Shown here: piece by piece, positions 17,639 through 25,771 of the stretch
Numbering within the stretch: position 1 is the first letter of the stretch
Layout of the letters: each line of letters starts with the position of its first letter
NCBI GenBank assembly: GCA_943371245.1
Contig: CALRTY020000002.1
Coordinates: 1 to 64,000 of the forward strand
Length of the DNA stretch: 64,000 nucleotides
Direction of reading: 5' to 3'
From: UBA5018 sp947463165
GTDB taxonomy: Bacteria; Cyanobacteriota; Cyanobacteriia; PCC-6307; Cyanobiaceae
The notes under the pieces: model-generated
Told to the model about the DNA's origin: nothing
The model's input: only the letters and a program-made list of their open reading frames with translations
The model's database searches: none
Translations under genes and position numbers: made by a program

Positions 17639-17822
17639 CGGAGCGATCGACCTTTATGAAGCTCGAAAGAGGCTCAATCTTCCGGTGGAGCGCCCTCAGC
17701 TAGCTGTCTATTGCTCACTCTATTTTAACCTTCGGAGTGATCCGCTTTACTAAGCTCGAAAGAGGCTCAATCCTCCTGTTGGGCGCGATCAGTTGGTGAT
17801 CTTTTGCTCACTTTTAAGATGT
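17639..17822. repeat. Two tandem copies of a segment of about 94 bp, non-coding
   Basis: Copy 1 starts at 17639 and copy 2 at 17733. They share cggag-gatc at the start, an identical 21-base block around aagctcgaaagaggctcaa (17659 and 17752), and a ttgctcact block near the end. Divergence lies mostly between these blocks. No reading frame is shared by the copies, so a duplicated regulatory segment or small RNA gene is more likely than coding DNA. Confidence 0.7.
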
Positions 17823-18341
17823 TATAGGGTGAGCCGTCGGGATTTCATTGCTCAAGCAGCGTCACCAGCGGAGCCACCCCCAGTTGTACCCATTCAGCGA
17901 CCTGCAGCCCAGGCGGGTTCGGCTGTTCCGGTTCGAATTGTTTCAGCGCTTGGGCATCAGGCCCAAGCGGTAGTGGGGCCTGCCTGTAGCGCTGGCGAGG
18001 CATGGATGTCGTGGGTCGCTTCTGCTTCTGCTTCTGCTTCTGCTTGTAGCTACCAGCGGTCCCAGGCTGCTCGGTTTAGTTGGTGATGGGAAGCGTCGTT
18101 GATCACGGCTGATTGGAGAGCACCTTGGCCTATCTGGTGTGTGCCATGTACTGCTCTCGCCGCTCACGCCACCTCCAGCGCCCAGCCCACTCATCCAGCC
18201 CCCATCCAGGCTGCACCAACCCCGCTGCCCCCACCTCCCGGCCCCCATCCGGGCCGAGTCAAGCCACGATTCAGCCCCCATCCACGCTCGTCGCCCAGCC
18301 CCCGACCATCGCGGCTGCAGCCAGGCTCAGCCCGGCCCTGA
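17823..18341. other. Gene-free, low-complexity segment
   Basis: I see no supported gene. It includes a hexamer run of cttctg units (18019-18045) and, from about 18180 to 18340, a C-rich stretch with recurring cagcccccatcc-like phrases. Several short ORFs cross it in different frames and appear to be repeat translations. Confidence 0.5.
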
Positions 18342-18719
18342 TTAAGCCCCCACCGGCCGCCGCTGCCGCCCATAGAACCAGGCGGCGCCGGCCGCAGCGG
18401 TGACCAGCCCGCCAGCGGCGGCCAGGCTGACCAGGGTTTGCAGCAGCAGTAGCAGGATGCCCAGGGCCGAAAAAGCTTGAATGCGGATCTTGGCCTTTAT
18501 CAGCATGGTGAGCAGTAGCAGCACCGTGGCCTGTAGGGCCACGACCTTGGCCTGGCTGAACGGACTGAAGGGATTTAAAGGACTTAAGGGGCTAAGGGGG
18601 TTTAAGGGGCACAAGGCGAGCAGGGGCCACAGGGGTTTTGGCAGCATGGCGGTATGGCGGTTACCCAATACTGGCGCCCTCAAGCCGTGCTGATGCCCTG
18701 GCAGCCCAAAGCTGGCCAT
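18342..18719 (-). CDS. Small hydrophobic protein of unknown function
   Basis: 125 residues. Its ATG (18717-18719) directly follows the TAA of the P450 gene, an arrangement typical of coupled genes. Residues 27-53 are a Pro/Leu/Ser repeat (PLNPLSPLSPLNPF), read from a short GGACTTAAGG-type tandem repeat. Two hydrophobic helices follow near residues 60-75 and 83-113, ending in a basic tail. The real protein may start after the repeat. No family recognised. Confidence 0.4.
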   Translation of the reverse strand: MASFGLPGHQHGLRAPVLGNRHTAMLPKPLWPLLALCPLNPLSPLSPLNPFSPFSQAKVVALQATVLLLLTMLIKAKIRIQAFSALGILLLLLQTLVSLAAAGGLVTAAAGAAWFYGRQRRPVGA

Positions 18720-20125
18720 TTAGGGCCGCAATCGCACCAGCAGACCAGCTTTGGGCGTGGGGCTGGGGAACATCTGCAGGTCTAGGTTTTGGCCCGGCAC
18801 CAGTTCAAGCCGCAGCCGCTGCAGCAAGCCCACGGCCAGCAGGCGAATTTCCAGTTCGGCGAGGGAGCGCCCCAGGCAGACCCGCTCTCCCGCCCCGAAG
18901 GGCAGCAAATTGGCCGGGCAACCGCCATCCAAATGGCGTTGGGGGCGAAACAAGTCGAGGTTGTGGGATTCGCTGCCATTGGTATAGCGGTTGGAAGCGG
19001 CCAGGGCCACCTGCACCACCCGCTCGGCCGGCACTAGCACTCCATCGAGCACTACCTCGGCAGTGGTGAGGCGAAAGAAGCCGCCCACCGGCGGCGTGTA
19101 ACGCATCACCTCCTGCACCACCGCGTCCAGCCGGGGGGCTCGCGTGGGGTCGTAGGCGGCAGCGACCTGGTCTGCCGCCGGCGGCCAGGCCAATTGATCG
19201 AGTTCCTCCCCCAGCCAAGCCAGCAGCTGGGGCTGTTGCAGCAGCGCCAGCATCAGGCAACTCAGGGTGGAAGCGGTGGTCTCGTAGCCAGCAAATAGCA
19301 GCAACAGCAGCTGCTCCACCAGGTCTGCTTCGCTGAGCGGCAGGCCCGCCTCATCGAGACCGCCCGCCAATAAATCCAGCCCAGCCGCCGCCCAGGGTTC
19401 ACCCCTGGCTGCGGCTTGCTGCGCCTCGACGAGCAGGGACTGGAGCTGTTGCAATAGGCGACCGCGGGCTGCCAGCGCCTGGGCAAAAGCAGTGCCTGGA
19501 ATTGCCAGGGGCAGGGCAAACAAGCCCTTGCTCCAGATCTCAAAATCGAGGAATAAGGCCTCTAGGTTCTGGCCCCGCAAACCCAACACCACCGTGGCGA
19601 TCACCTCAAAAGCGAAGCGCCGCAGACGCGGTGCCAGCGGTAGGCCCTGGGCCTGATTTAAGTATTTGGTCTGCGGGATGTTCTGGGTTTGCTGTATGCC
19701 CTTGGCTTGCGATAGTGGTAAACCTGGAGTGGCGAGTTCAGTGATCAGCTGCTCCACAAGCTGGATGATCTGGGGCCCATAGCGCTTCAGGGCTGGGGGC
19801 GAGAACAGCTGGCCCACCACCCGGCGCCGGGCCTGTGATCGGGGCCATTGCGGTTGGCCAGCGATTTGCTGCCCAGCAATTGCTTGAGACTGGCAGGCCA
19901 CCAGCCCTGCACGGCGTCGCCCGCAGACAACAGATCAGCGATCGCCCGATCACCGCGGATAAACACAGTGCGTTGGCCGAATACAAGCGTCTCGAAGACA
20001 TTGCCAAACCGCTCAAATCGCTGGCGGGCGAAATCTGGATCGCGGAAAAATGCCAGGCCCTCAATGATGCCGCTCCGGGCGGCGGTGCTGGTCAGGGGAC
20101 GATAAATAATTATTGGAGCTGTCAC
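18720..20125 (-). pseudogene. Cytochrome P450 gene interrupted by a single frameshift
   Basis: The N-terminal part (20125 down to about 19835) reads MTAPIIIYRPL, then FGNVFETLVFGQRTVFIRGDRA, SLKQLLGSKSLANRNGPDH. The C-terminal part, in another frame, continues QARRRVVGQLFSPPALKRYGP through the I-helix (LLLLFAGYETTASTLSCL), a K-helix region and the haem loop LLPFGAGERVCLGRSLAELE. Adding one C between GATCAC and AGGC (position 19834/19835) restores the family's GPDHQARRR and one frame of about 468 codons, the normal P450 length. The rest is intact, so this is either a recent mutation or a sequencing error. The type resembles CYP120-like cyanobacterial P450s, an inference. Confidence 0.85.
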
Positions 20126-20323
20126 GGTGGATCAGCAGATTATGGCTGGAGGGCCAGCAGCTGGGGTAACTCCTACTGGCAAGCAAGGCCCGCATGTCAA
20201 GGCCAGCCTGCAACTGCCTGCGTGCCACGGACCAGCCGGAGCAGGCCAGCTGGATCAGCTTCGATCTTTCAGCTGCAGCCTTTGCTAAGGAGCAACAGCG
20301 TTATTTTGTGAATCAACCTTTTA
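20126..20323. other. Upstream region of the P450 gene, no gene seen
   Basis: This stretch holds no supported gene. It should contain the P450 promoter on the minus strand. A plus-strand frame running through it from 19835 is a shadow of the P450 gene. Together with the 19-bp array it makes up the 339-bp gap to kaiC. Confidence 0.5.
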
Positions 20324-20475
20324 ATTGCATCTGAATCTGCTAGTTAAATCTAGTGATACCAATTGCGTTTAACCTTGATGATTGCAACTAGACTTGGTAA
20401 TCGCATCTCAACCCGCCAATCGCGTCTAAACCTGATTATTGTATTTGATCCTGGCAATTATGCCTTAGCCTTCGC
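20324..20475. repeat. 19-bp tandem array at the kaiC 3' end, 7-8 units
   Basis: Seven units of exactly 19 bp run from 20324 to 20456, for example attgcaactagacttggta and atcgcgtctaaacctgatt. The next 19 bp (20457-20475) include the kaiC stop codon and match a neighbouring unit at about 9 of 19 positions, so the array seems to run into the end of kaiC. Confidence 0.82.
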
Positions 20476-22003
20476 TGTCTACGCCACGCACAATCCGAGA
20501 CAACTCGCTGCGCTCGTCGCTGCTGATGCGATGGGGAACGCCGGAGATGATCCGCTCAAAGTTAGAGAAGGAATTCTTGATTTCTGGACCATTGCCGGTG
20601 ATCACGAACTCGCGAATACCCTTATCGTGCCAAGAGCCGCGCATCTTGAACACATTGAGCGCCCGGGCCATTTCGCCGCGAATTTCCACGTACTGCAGCA
20701 TTAGAATCGTATCGGTAATCGTAGAAATGTGCGAGTCGGTGATCGAGTGGCTACCCATGAATTCTTCGGATGTATTTGTGAAGAAGCCGGCGATTTCCTC
20801 CTGCTTCGCGTAGCCAGTAACGCCAATCACGAACTGGCGGAAAGCATTGTGGCTGACGCCACGGGCCAGGGCGCTGAGGGAATCAATCGCCATACGCGAA
20901 GGCTTGAATTGGCTGATTTCCGTCTTGATAATTTGTAGGTGATCCTCCAGGCCAGTTGACTCTGGATAGGCGCAGATAATTTTTAGTAGCCCGTCCTGTT
21001 CCATCTGCTCGAAATCTATACCCCAGCTGGTGGCATTGCGCAGCAGCTGAGACCGCGATTCCTCATAGGCAAACAGGATCGCCCGCTCCTTGCTGCGGCA
21101 GGCATCCTCCACAAACTTACTCACCAATAGGGTCTTACCAGTACCGGTGGCGCCGGTGGCCAAAATGATCGAATCTTTGAAAAAGCCACCGCCGCACATC
21201 TCGTCCAGCTTCGGCACACCCGAGCTAATGCGCACGTTAGAGCTGCGTTGGGTGAGCCGCATGGCACCCAGGGGAAATACATTTATGCCATGGCTACCCA
21301 TGGTGAACGGAAATTCCCCTTTCATGTGGGTGGTGCCGCGCAATTTGAGAATCTCGACGGTGCGACGGCGGCGCTCTCCCTCCAGCACATTACGCAGGAT
21401 AACCACATTATCCGATACAAATTCTTCCACGCCATAACGGGCAATCGGGCCGTATTCGTCGATCCGCTCAGTGGTCATCACCGTGGTAACGCCAATCTCC
21501 TTCAGCCGGGCGATCAGACGAAAAATCTCCCTTCGCAATACTGAAATCGCATCGTATTGCTGAAAAACAGCCGTGATTGAGTCAATTGCCACCCGCTTTG
21601 CTTTGTATTTGCGGATGGCGTAGTGAATACGCTCAATCAAGCCAGACAAATCAAAGCTGCCGGCCACATCTTGCCCGCCCGGATCTGGCGATGCATCCAG
21701 CAAGAATAACTTATCTCTGTCTACCATATCTTGCAAATTCCAGCCAAAACTGGCGGCATTGCGCAGGATATCCGTAGGGGATTCTTCGAAGGTTACAAAG
21801 ATGCCTGGCTCATTGTATTGTCGAACGCCATTGTGCAGGAAATTTAACGAGAATACGGTCTTGCCGGTGCCGGAGGTGCCGCTGATCAGGGTAGATCGAC
21901 CGATGGGCAGGCCACCATGGCAGACATCATCGAAACCCTCAATACCAGTGGGCAGCTTCTGCACCTGTAGCAAGGCGTTGGACTTGGCGGCTGAATCCTG
22001 CAT
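20465..22003 (-). CDS. kaiC: Circadian clock ATPase/kinase KaiC
   Basis: 512 residues with two RecA-like domains. CI has Walker A GTSGTGKT (42-49) and catalytic Glu pair TFEES (73-74); CII has GATGTGKT and AYEES. The autophosphorylation sites are the adjacent Ser and Thr in DSHISTITDT (about 427-428, matching S431/T432 of S. elongatus). KaiC is the central oscillator: its phosphorylation rises with KaiA and falls when KaiB binds. Its C-terminal tail (RIVRGVDSEG) is slightly shorter than in S. elongatus. Last gene of kaiA-kaiB-kaiC; the kaiB spacer is a 16-bp array. Confidence 0.98.
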   Translation of the reverse strand: MQDSAAKSNALLQVQKLPTGIEGFDDVCHGGLPIGRSTLISGTSGTGKTVFSLNFLHNGVRQYNEPGIFVTFEESPTDILRNAASFGWNLQDMVDRDKLFLLDASPDPGGQDVAGSFDLSGLIERIHYAIRKYKAKRVAIDSITAVFQQYDAISVLRREIFRLIARLKEIGVTTVMTTERIDEYGPIARYGVEEFVSDNVVILRNVLEGERRRRTVEILKLRGTTHMKGEFPFTMGSHGINVFPLGAMRLTQRSSNVRISSGVPKLDEMCGGGFFKDSIILATGATGTGKTLLVSKFVEDACRSKERAILFAYEESRSQLLRNATSWGIDFEQMEQDGLLKIICAYPESTGLEDHLQIIKTEISQFKPSRMAIDSLSALARGVSHNAFRQFVIGVTGYAKQEEIAGFFTNTSEEFMGSHSITDSHISTITDTILMLQYVEIRGEMARALNVFKMRGSWHDKGIREFVITGNGPEIKNSFSNFERIISGVPHRISSDERSELSRIVRGVDSEG

Positions 22004-22077
22004 CGAGGGAGAAATCCAAAAAGAAAATTAAGTAGAAAGTGATTGCTTGCGAAGCATTCGCGAGCGCTATTAAAAAC

Positions 22078-22301
22078 CGACGATCAAAAACCGCATCATC
22101 AGTAGGTCTCGTAATCTGTGGGGCCCATAATCTGTGGAGCTAGTGATTTGTTGGCCCCCTTATCTATGGGCTTAATCATGATTTGGCCCCATCATCTGTG
22201 GGGCCCACCATTGGTGAACCTCATAATTAGTTGACCAAATCATTGGTGGTTCCCATTATCCGTAGGCTGTGTCATCAAAAATCTGTCTCATTGGCCGCCG
22301 C
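22078..22301. repeat. 16-bp tandem array spanning the kaiB stop and the kaiB-kaiC spacer
   Basis: From 22094 to 22301 the sequence falls into 13 units of exactly 16 bp, for example cataatctgtggagct, catcatctgtggggcc and aatcattggtggttcc. On the minus strand nearly every unit has ATGA, ATTA or ATAA at positions 11-14. The unit 22270-22285 contains the kaiB TGA stop, and the unit beyond it lies inside kaiB. The array therefore starts in the last codons of kaiB and fills the 271-bp spacer to kaiC. Confidence 0.85.
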
Positions 22302-22898
22302 ATTGGCTGTTTTAGTAGCGGGTTTAGTTGGTTTGCGGCCAGGCGTATCAGCGGCTAAATCGCCCACTGAATTGCGAGCTGGTTTGGCTGCCAAGTTATC
22401 GATTTTGCTCTTGGCCGAACCATATGCTGAATCATCAGCCGAATCATTTGCTGAATCATTTGCTGAATCATTTGCTGAATCATCAGCCGAACTATCGGCT
22501 GAAACATCAGGAGAATCATTCGCTGAGTCATCGGCGGAGGTATCCGCTGAGTTTTCGGCTAAATCGTCGTGGACAACCTCGTCATCGATGTCAAACATTG
22601 ACTCTTCCGAGAGCTCGTCGTAGAGCAGATCTAGGCCGATTAGCACCCGCTCACGGTCGGAAAGGTCGCCGATGATCCGCCGCACCGGTGGTGGCAAAAT
22701 CTTGGCCAGGGTGGGGGTGGCCAGAATTTTGTCCTCCTCGGCTAACTGTGGATTTTTCAGCACATCGATCACCTTGAGGGCATATACACCTCGAAATTCC
22801 TCATCGAGAATATTGCGGAGCGTTTTCAGGGCCCGCATGGAATTGGGCGTGTTGCCCGCCACATAGAGCTTGAGAATGTAGGTCTTGCGAGGACTCAT
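22275..22898 (-). CDS. kaiB: Circadian clock protein KaiB with a long extra C-terminal tail
   Basis: The first 103 or so residues are an ordinary KaiB: MSPRKTYILKLYVAGNTPNS, VYALKVIDVLKNPQLAEEDK, ATPTLAKILPPPVRRIIGDL and a C-terminal LIGLDLLYDEL. KaiB usually stops here (102 residues in S. elongatus). This protein goes on for about 105 residues: an acidic Ser/Asp/Ala repeat (DSAN-type, near residues 113-161), then a Lys/Ala-rich end. The repeat is coded by a 12-bp array. ATG at 22898 gives the standard start; a GTG lies three codons upstream, 6 bp from the kaiA stop. Core fold-switch residues appear intact. Confidence 0.95.
   Translation of the reverse strand: MSPRKTYILKLYVAGNTPNSMRALKTLRNILDEEFRGVYALKVIDVLKNPQLAEEDKILATPTLAKILPPPVRRIIGDLSDRERVLIGLDLLYDELSEESMFDIDDEVVHDDLAENSADTSADDSANDSPDVSADSSADDSANDSANDSANDSADDSAYGSAKSKIDNLAAKPARNSVGDLAADTPGRKPTKPATKTANAAANETDF
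22426..22569. repeat. 12-bp tandem array inside kaiB, 12 units
   Basis: Twelve in-phase 12-bp units, the best being gctgaatcattt (two adjacent identical copies) and gctgaatcatca. On the coding (minus) strand each unit gives four residues of the type Asn/Asp-Asp-Ser-Ala. Codon use here is clearly more AT-rich than in the conserved part of kaiB. Confidence 0.9.
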
Positions 22899-22913
22899 AA
22901 CTGACACAAAAAA

Positions 22914-23855
22914 TCAAGCTGTGGCAGCGCTGTCTGCCTTGGTGGCAGACAGGCTGGCAAGGGCGGGGGACATGGGTAAATCTGGTGGCATGGAGCGGCG
23001 ATACATCTCACAGAGGTGGGCCATGACATCAATGAGGGCAAGGCGGTAGTCCTGGAGAAAATCGCTCTTGTGCCCTCGCATCTTAAGCTGTTTATCGAAA
23101 TTGTCAATCATTTTTATGTGAATTTCAACGGCTTTGGTCACGGGAAGATCACAGAAAAAAGCCGTGTTCACAAAACTCTCCAAGGCCTGATTCGCCGCCG
23201 CCGGATCGCGAAAGTAGCTCAACAGCAAATCTCGATAGGTGCGCTCAAGCGAACCCAGTAAATGCTCCCGTTCCTGGTCGGGAAGCTTGCGCAGAAAGCG
23301 GGATGGATCGCGCTTATAAAAAACCCCCAGATAGCCAAGCCTGCCCTTCAGGCGGCTCACCGGCTTCCAGTGGTCCGCATCCTGGTCCTGGGTGGATAAC
23401 TGCTCGCAACCAGGGCTGCTGGCTGCCGGGTTACCAGCCTCCAGCCCCTTGCGGAGGAAGCCGGAAATAGCCGCGTCCATGCTGTAGGGCAGTTGCTCCA
23501 GCTGGTCCGGAGGCAGGTGCAGCTCGGTGGGGTGGTAGTCGATATCGCCGCTAACTTCGCCGATCACCACCGCCGGCAACAGCAGTCCACTGTCGCGCAG
23601 CAGCTGGCCGTTCTCAGCATCGAGCGCCCCCCGCTCCAGCAGCAGCCCGTCAAAGCCAGCGAGGCGCTGGCGCAACTGAGCCACCGGATCAGCGCTCAAA
23701 TCCAGGGGCTCCAGCCGCAGGGCCGTGTCGCCCAGCCTGAGGCGGCAGCAGTCCAGCAGGCGCTGATCGCGGATCAAACAGGCAATGGTGAGGGCCGTTT
23801 CGGGCATCGACAGCCGATAGGGACGAGCGAGGGCCGCGGCGGTTCCCCGCGACAT
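22914..23855 (-). CDS. kaiA: Circadian clock protein KaiA
   Basis: Up to 313 residues. The N-terminal pseudo-receiver domain (from about residue 17, MPETALTIACLIRDQRLL, to about 145) is retained, and the C-terminal four-helix KaiC-activating domain is clear (LGYLGVFYKRDPSRFLRKLP, LLSYFRDPAAANQALESFVNTAFF, HIKMIDNFDKQLKMRGHKSDFLQDYRLALIDVMAHLCEMYRRS). It stimulates KaiC phosphorylation. Full-length kaiA shows a self-sustained clock is likely, unlike Prochlorococcus, which lost kaiA. ATG 23855 has a weak GAGAAG upstream; Met17 at 23807 is an alternative start. Confidence 0.95.
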   Translation of the reverse strand: MSRGTAAALARPYRLSMPETALTIACLIRDQRLLDCCRLRLGDTALRLEPLDLSADPVAQLRQRLAGFDGLLLERGALDAENGQLLRDSGLLLPAVVIGEVSGDIDYHPTELHLPPDQLEQLPYSMDAAISGFLRKGLEAGNPAASSPGCEQLSTQDQDADHWKPVSRLKGRLGYLGVFYKRDPSRFLRKLPDQEREHLLGSLERTYRDLLLSYFRDPAAANQALESFVNTAFFCDLPVTKAVEIHIKMIDNFDKQLKMRGHKSDFLQDYRLALIDVMAHLCEMYRRSMPPDLPMSPALASLSATKADSAATA

Positions 23856-24073
23856 GACTTCTCATCTTGACGAAAGCGGTGCCAAAACCCGAGGATCATT
23901 GTTTGTCTTCCGTTTGTGTGCGCCAGGCCAAATGACGGCCTGATCGCCCCGCCAGCAGCGGCAACTGCCTAGTCGGCAGCGGCCATCTCAGCCCTGGACC
24001 CCCGTCGGCCCCAACCCCCTGGGGTTCGCCGGGCACCGCGATCTTCCGTCAGCCTGTCCACACCATTGCCGCC

Positions 24074-24436
24074 ATGAGCGAATCCACTCCCATCACCAGC
24101 AGCGGTCCCTACGCGATCGTCGAAGCCTCCGGTCAGCAGTTCTGGCTGCAGCCAAATCGCTACTACGACATCGATCGGCTGGCCGCCGAGGTCGATAGCA
24201 CCGTCACCCTGGACAGCGTGCTGCTGGTGAACGACGGCAATGCCGTCAGCCTTGGTCAGCCCTACGTGAGCGGCGCCAGCGTCGAGCTCAAGGTGTTGGC
24301 CCACCGCCGTGGTACCAAGTTGATCGTGTACAAGATGCGCCATAAGAAAAAAACCCGCCGCAAGAACGGCCATCGCCAGGAACTCACCCGGGTGTTGGTG
24401 GAGTCGATCCAGCTGGCCGGCAAAGCCCTGGCCTGA
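24074..24436 (+). CDS. rplU: 50S ribosomal protein L21
   Basis: 120 residues. L21 features: GPYAIVEASGQQFWLQPNRYYDIDRL, DSVLLVNDGNAVSLGQPYVSGASV and the basic C-terminal KMRHKKKTRRKNGHRQ. It binds 23S rRNA. The N-terminus is about ten residues longer than in E. coli. It forms an operon with rpmA and is divergent from kaiA, an arrangement seen in other picocyanobacteria; the 218-bp gap (23856-24073) must carry both promoters. Gene order rplU-rpmA is almost universal. Confidence 0.97.
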   Translation: MSESTPITSSGPYAIVEASGQQFWLQPNRYYDIDRLAAEVDSTVTLDSVLLVNDGNAVSLGQPYVSGASVELKVLAHRRGTKLIVYKMRHKKKTRRKNGHRQELTRVLVESIQLAGKALA

Positions 24437-24486
24437 CGCGGCCTTATTTTTCTGTTCAAATAGTTCCCTACACATTCCTTCCCCCC

Positions 24487-24750
24487 ATGGCCCACAAGAA
24501 AGGCACGGGTTCCACCCGCAACGGTCGCGACTCCAACTCCAAGCGTCTTGGTGTCAAGGCCTATGGCGGTGAGAGCGTCACCGCCGGTTCGATCCTGATT
24601 CGCCAGCGCGGCACCTCAGTGCTGCCCGGCATCAATGTCGGTCGCGGCTCGGACGACACCCTCTTCGCCCTGGTGGACGGCGTGGTGAACTTCGACACGA
24701 TCAAGCGCGACCTGCGCAGCCGCAAGCGGATCAACATTGCCGTCGGCTGA
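24487..24750 (+). CDS. rpmA: 50S ribosomal protein L27
   Basis: 87 residues starting MAHKKGTGSTRNGRDSNSKR, the typical L27 start, with GVKAYGGESVTAGSILIRQRGT and GRGSDDTLFALVDGVV. L27 reaches the peptidyl-transferase centre with its N-terminus. It lies 50 bp after rplU and 38 bp before truB. Confidence 0.98.
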   Translation: MAHKKGTGSTRNGRDSNSKRLGVKAYGGESVTAGSILIRQRGTSVLPGINVGRGSDDTLFALVDGVVNFDTIKRDLRSRKRINIAVG

Positions 24751-24788
24751 ACCGCTGCGCCGCTGGCCCCAGGCCCGCTGAGCCCGGT

Positions 24789-25697
24789 GTGACATCAGCC
24801 ACCCCCTGCGGTCCCGCCACTCCGTGTGGCTTCCTGGTGCTGGACAAGCCCGCCGGCCTCAGCTCTCACGCCTGCGTGGCGCGGGTGCGGCGGGCCTATG
24901 GCCTGCGGCGGGTGGGCCATGGCGGCACCCTCGATCCAGCGGTTACCGGGGTGCTGCCCATCGCCCTGGGCCCCGCCACCCGGCTGCTGCCCTACCTCAG
25001 CGGTGACAAGGCCTATCGGGGCGTGATTCGCCTGGGCATCACCACCAGCTCCGACGATTTAGAGGGCGAGCCGCTGGAACAGCGTCCCGTGCCCCAGCTC
25101 GATAGCGCTGAGCTGGAGCTGGCCCTGGCACCCTTTCGCGGTGAAATTCAACAGCGGCCACCTCAAATTTCCGCCGTACACGTGGATGGCGAGCGGGCCT
25201 ACGCCCGCAGCCGCCGCGGCGAGGCCCTGGATCTGCCGCCTCGGGCGGTGACGATTCACCAGCTGAATCTGCTGGGCTGGGACGCCCAGAGCGGCGAGCT
25301 GGAGCTGGAGGTGCACTGTTCTGCCGGCACCTACATCCGCTCCCTGGCCCGGGATTTGGGGGCAGCCCTGGGCTGCGGCGGCAGCCTCGCCCGCCTGCGC
25401 CGCACCGCCGCATTGGGCCTGGGACTGCACCAGGCGGTGAGCTTGGAGCAGCTTGATCCCAGCTGTCTGCCGCCGCTGCTGGATCCCCGCCTGGTGCTGA
25501 GCGATTTCGCCTGCCAGCAACTGCAGCCGGAGCAGTGGGGCGGCTGGCGCTGCGGCCGGGCCTTCCCACCGTTGCAGCCCCACGCCCCGGATACGCCGGT
25601 GCTGGTGCTCGGGCCGGATGGCAACCTGGCCGGCATGGCCCGAGCCGGAAGCGACGGCCTACTGCAGCCAAAATTGGTTTTTGATGCCGCCAGCTGA
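24789..25697 (+). CDS. truB: tRNA pseudouridine-55 synthase TruB
   Basis: 302 residues from GTG. The start region (GFLVLDKPAGLSSH) and the catalytic motif GHGGTLDPAVTGVLPIALG with the Asp nucleophile are typical; AYARSRRGEALDLPPRAV and CSAGTYIRSLARDLGAALG confirm the family. It modifies U55 in the T loop of tRNAs. It follows rpmA closely and is probably co-transcribed with the ribosomal genes and yebC. Confidence 0.96.
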   Translation: MTSATPCGPATPCGFLVLDKPAGLSSHACVARVRRAYGLRRVGHGGTLDPAVTGVLPIALGPATRLLPYLSGDKAYRGVIRLGITTSSDDLEGEPLEQRPVPQLDSAELELALAPFRGEIQQRPPQISAVHVDGERAYARSRRGEALDLPPRAVTIHQLNLLGWDAQSGELELEVHCSAGTYIRSLARDLGAALGCGGSLARLRRTAALGLGLHQAVSLEQLDPSCLPPLLDPRLVLSDFACQQLQPEQWGGWRCGRAFPPLQPHAPDTPVLVLGPDGNLAGMARAGSDGLLQPKLVFDAAS

Positions 25698-25771
25698 GGG
25701 GTCTGCCGCCGGGCCCCGCCCAGCACCCCTGGCTGACGCGCCACTTTTTCCTTCCCCATTTCCCCAGAGCG

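Noticed and set aside
17793..18086. 97-codon plus-strand ORF
   Set aside because: Its Ser/Ala run comes from the cttctg hexamer repeat; no family features.
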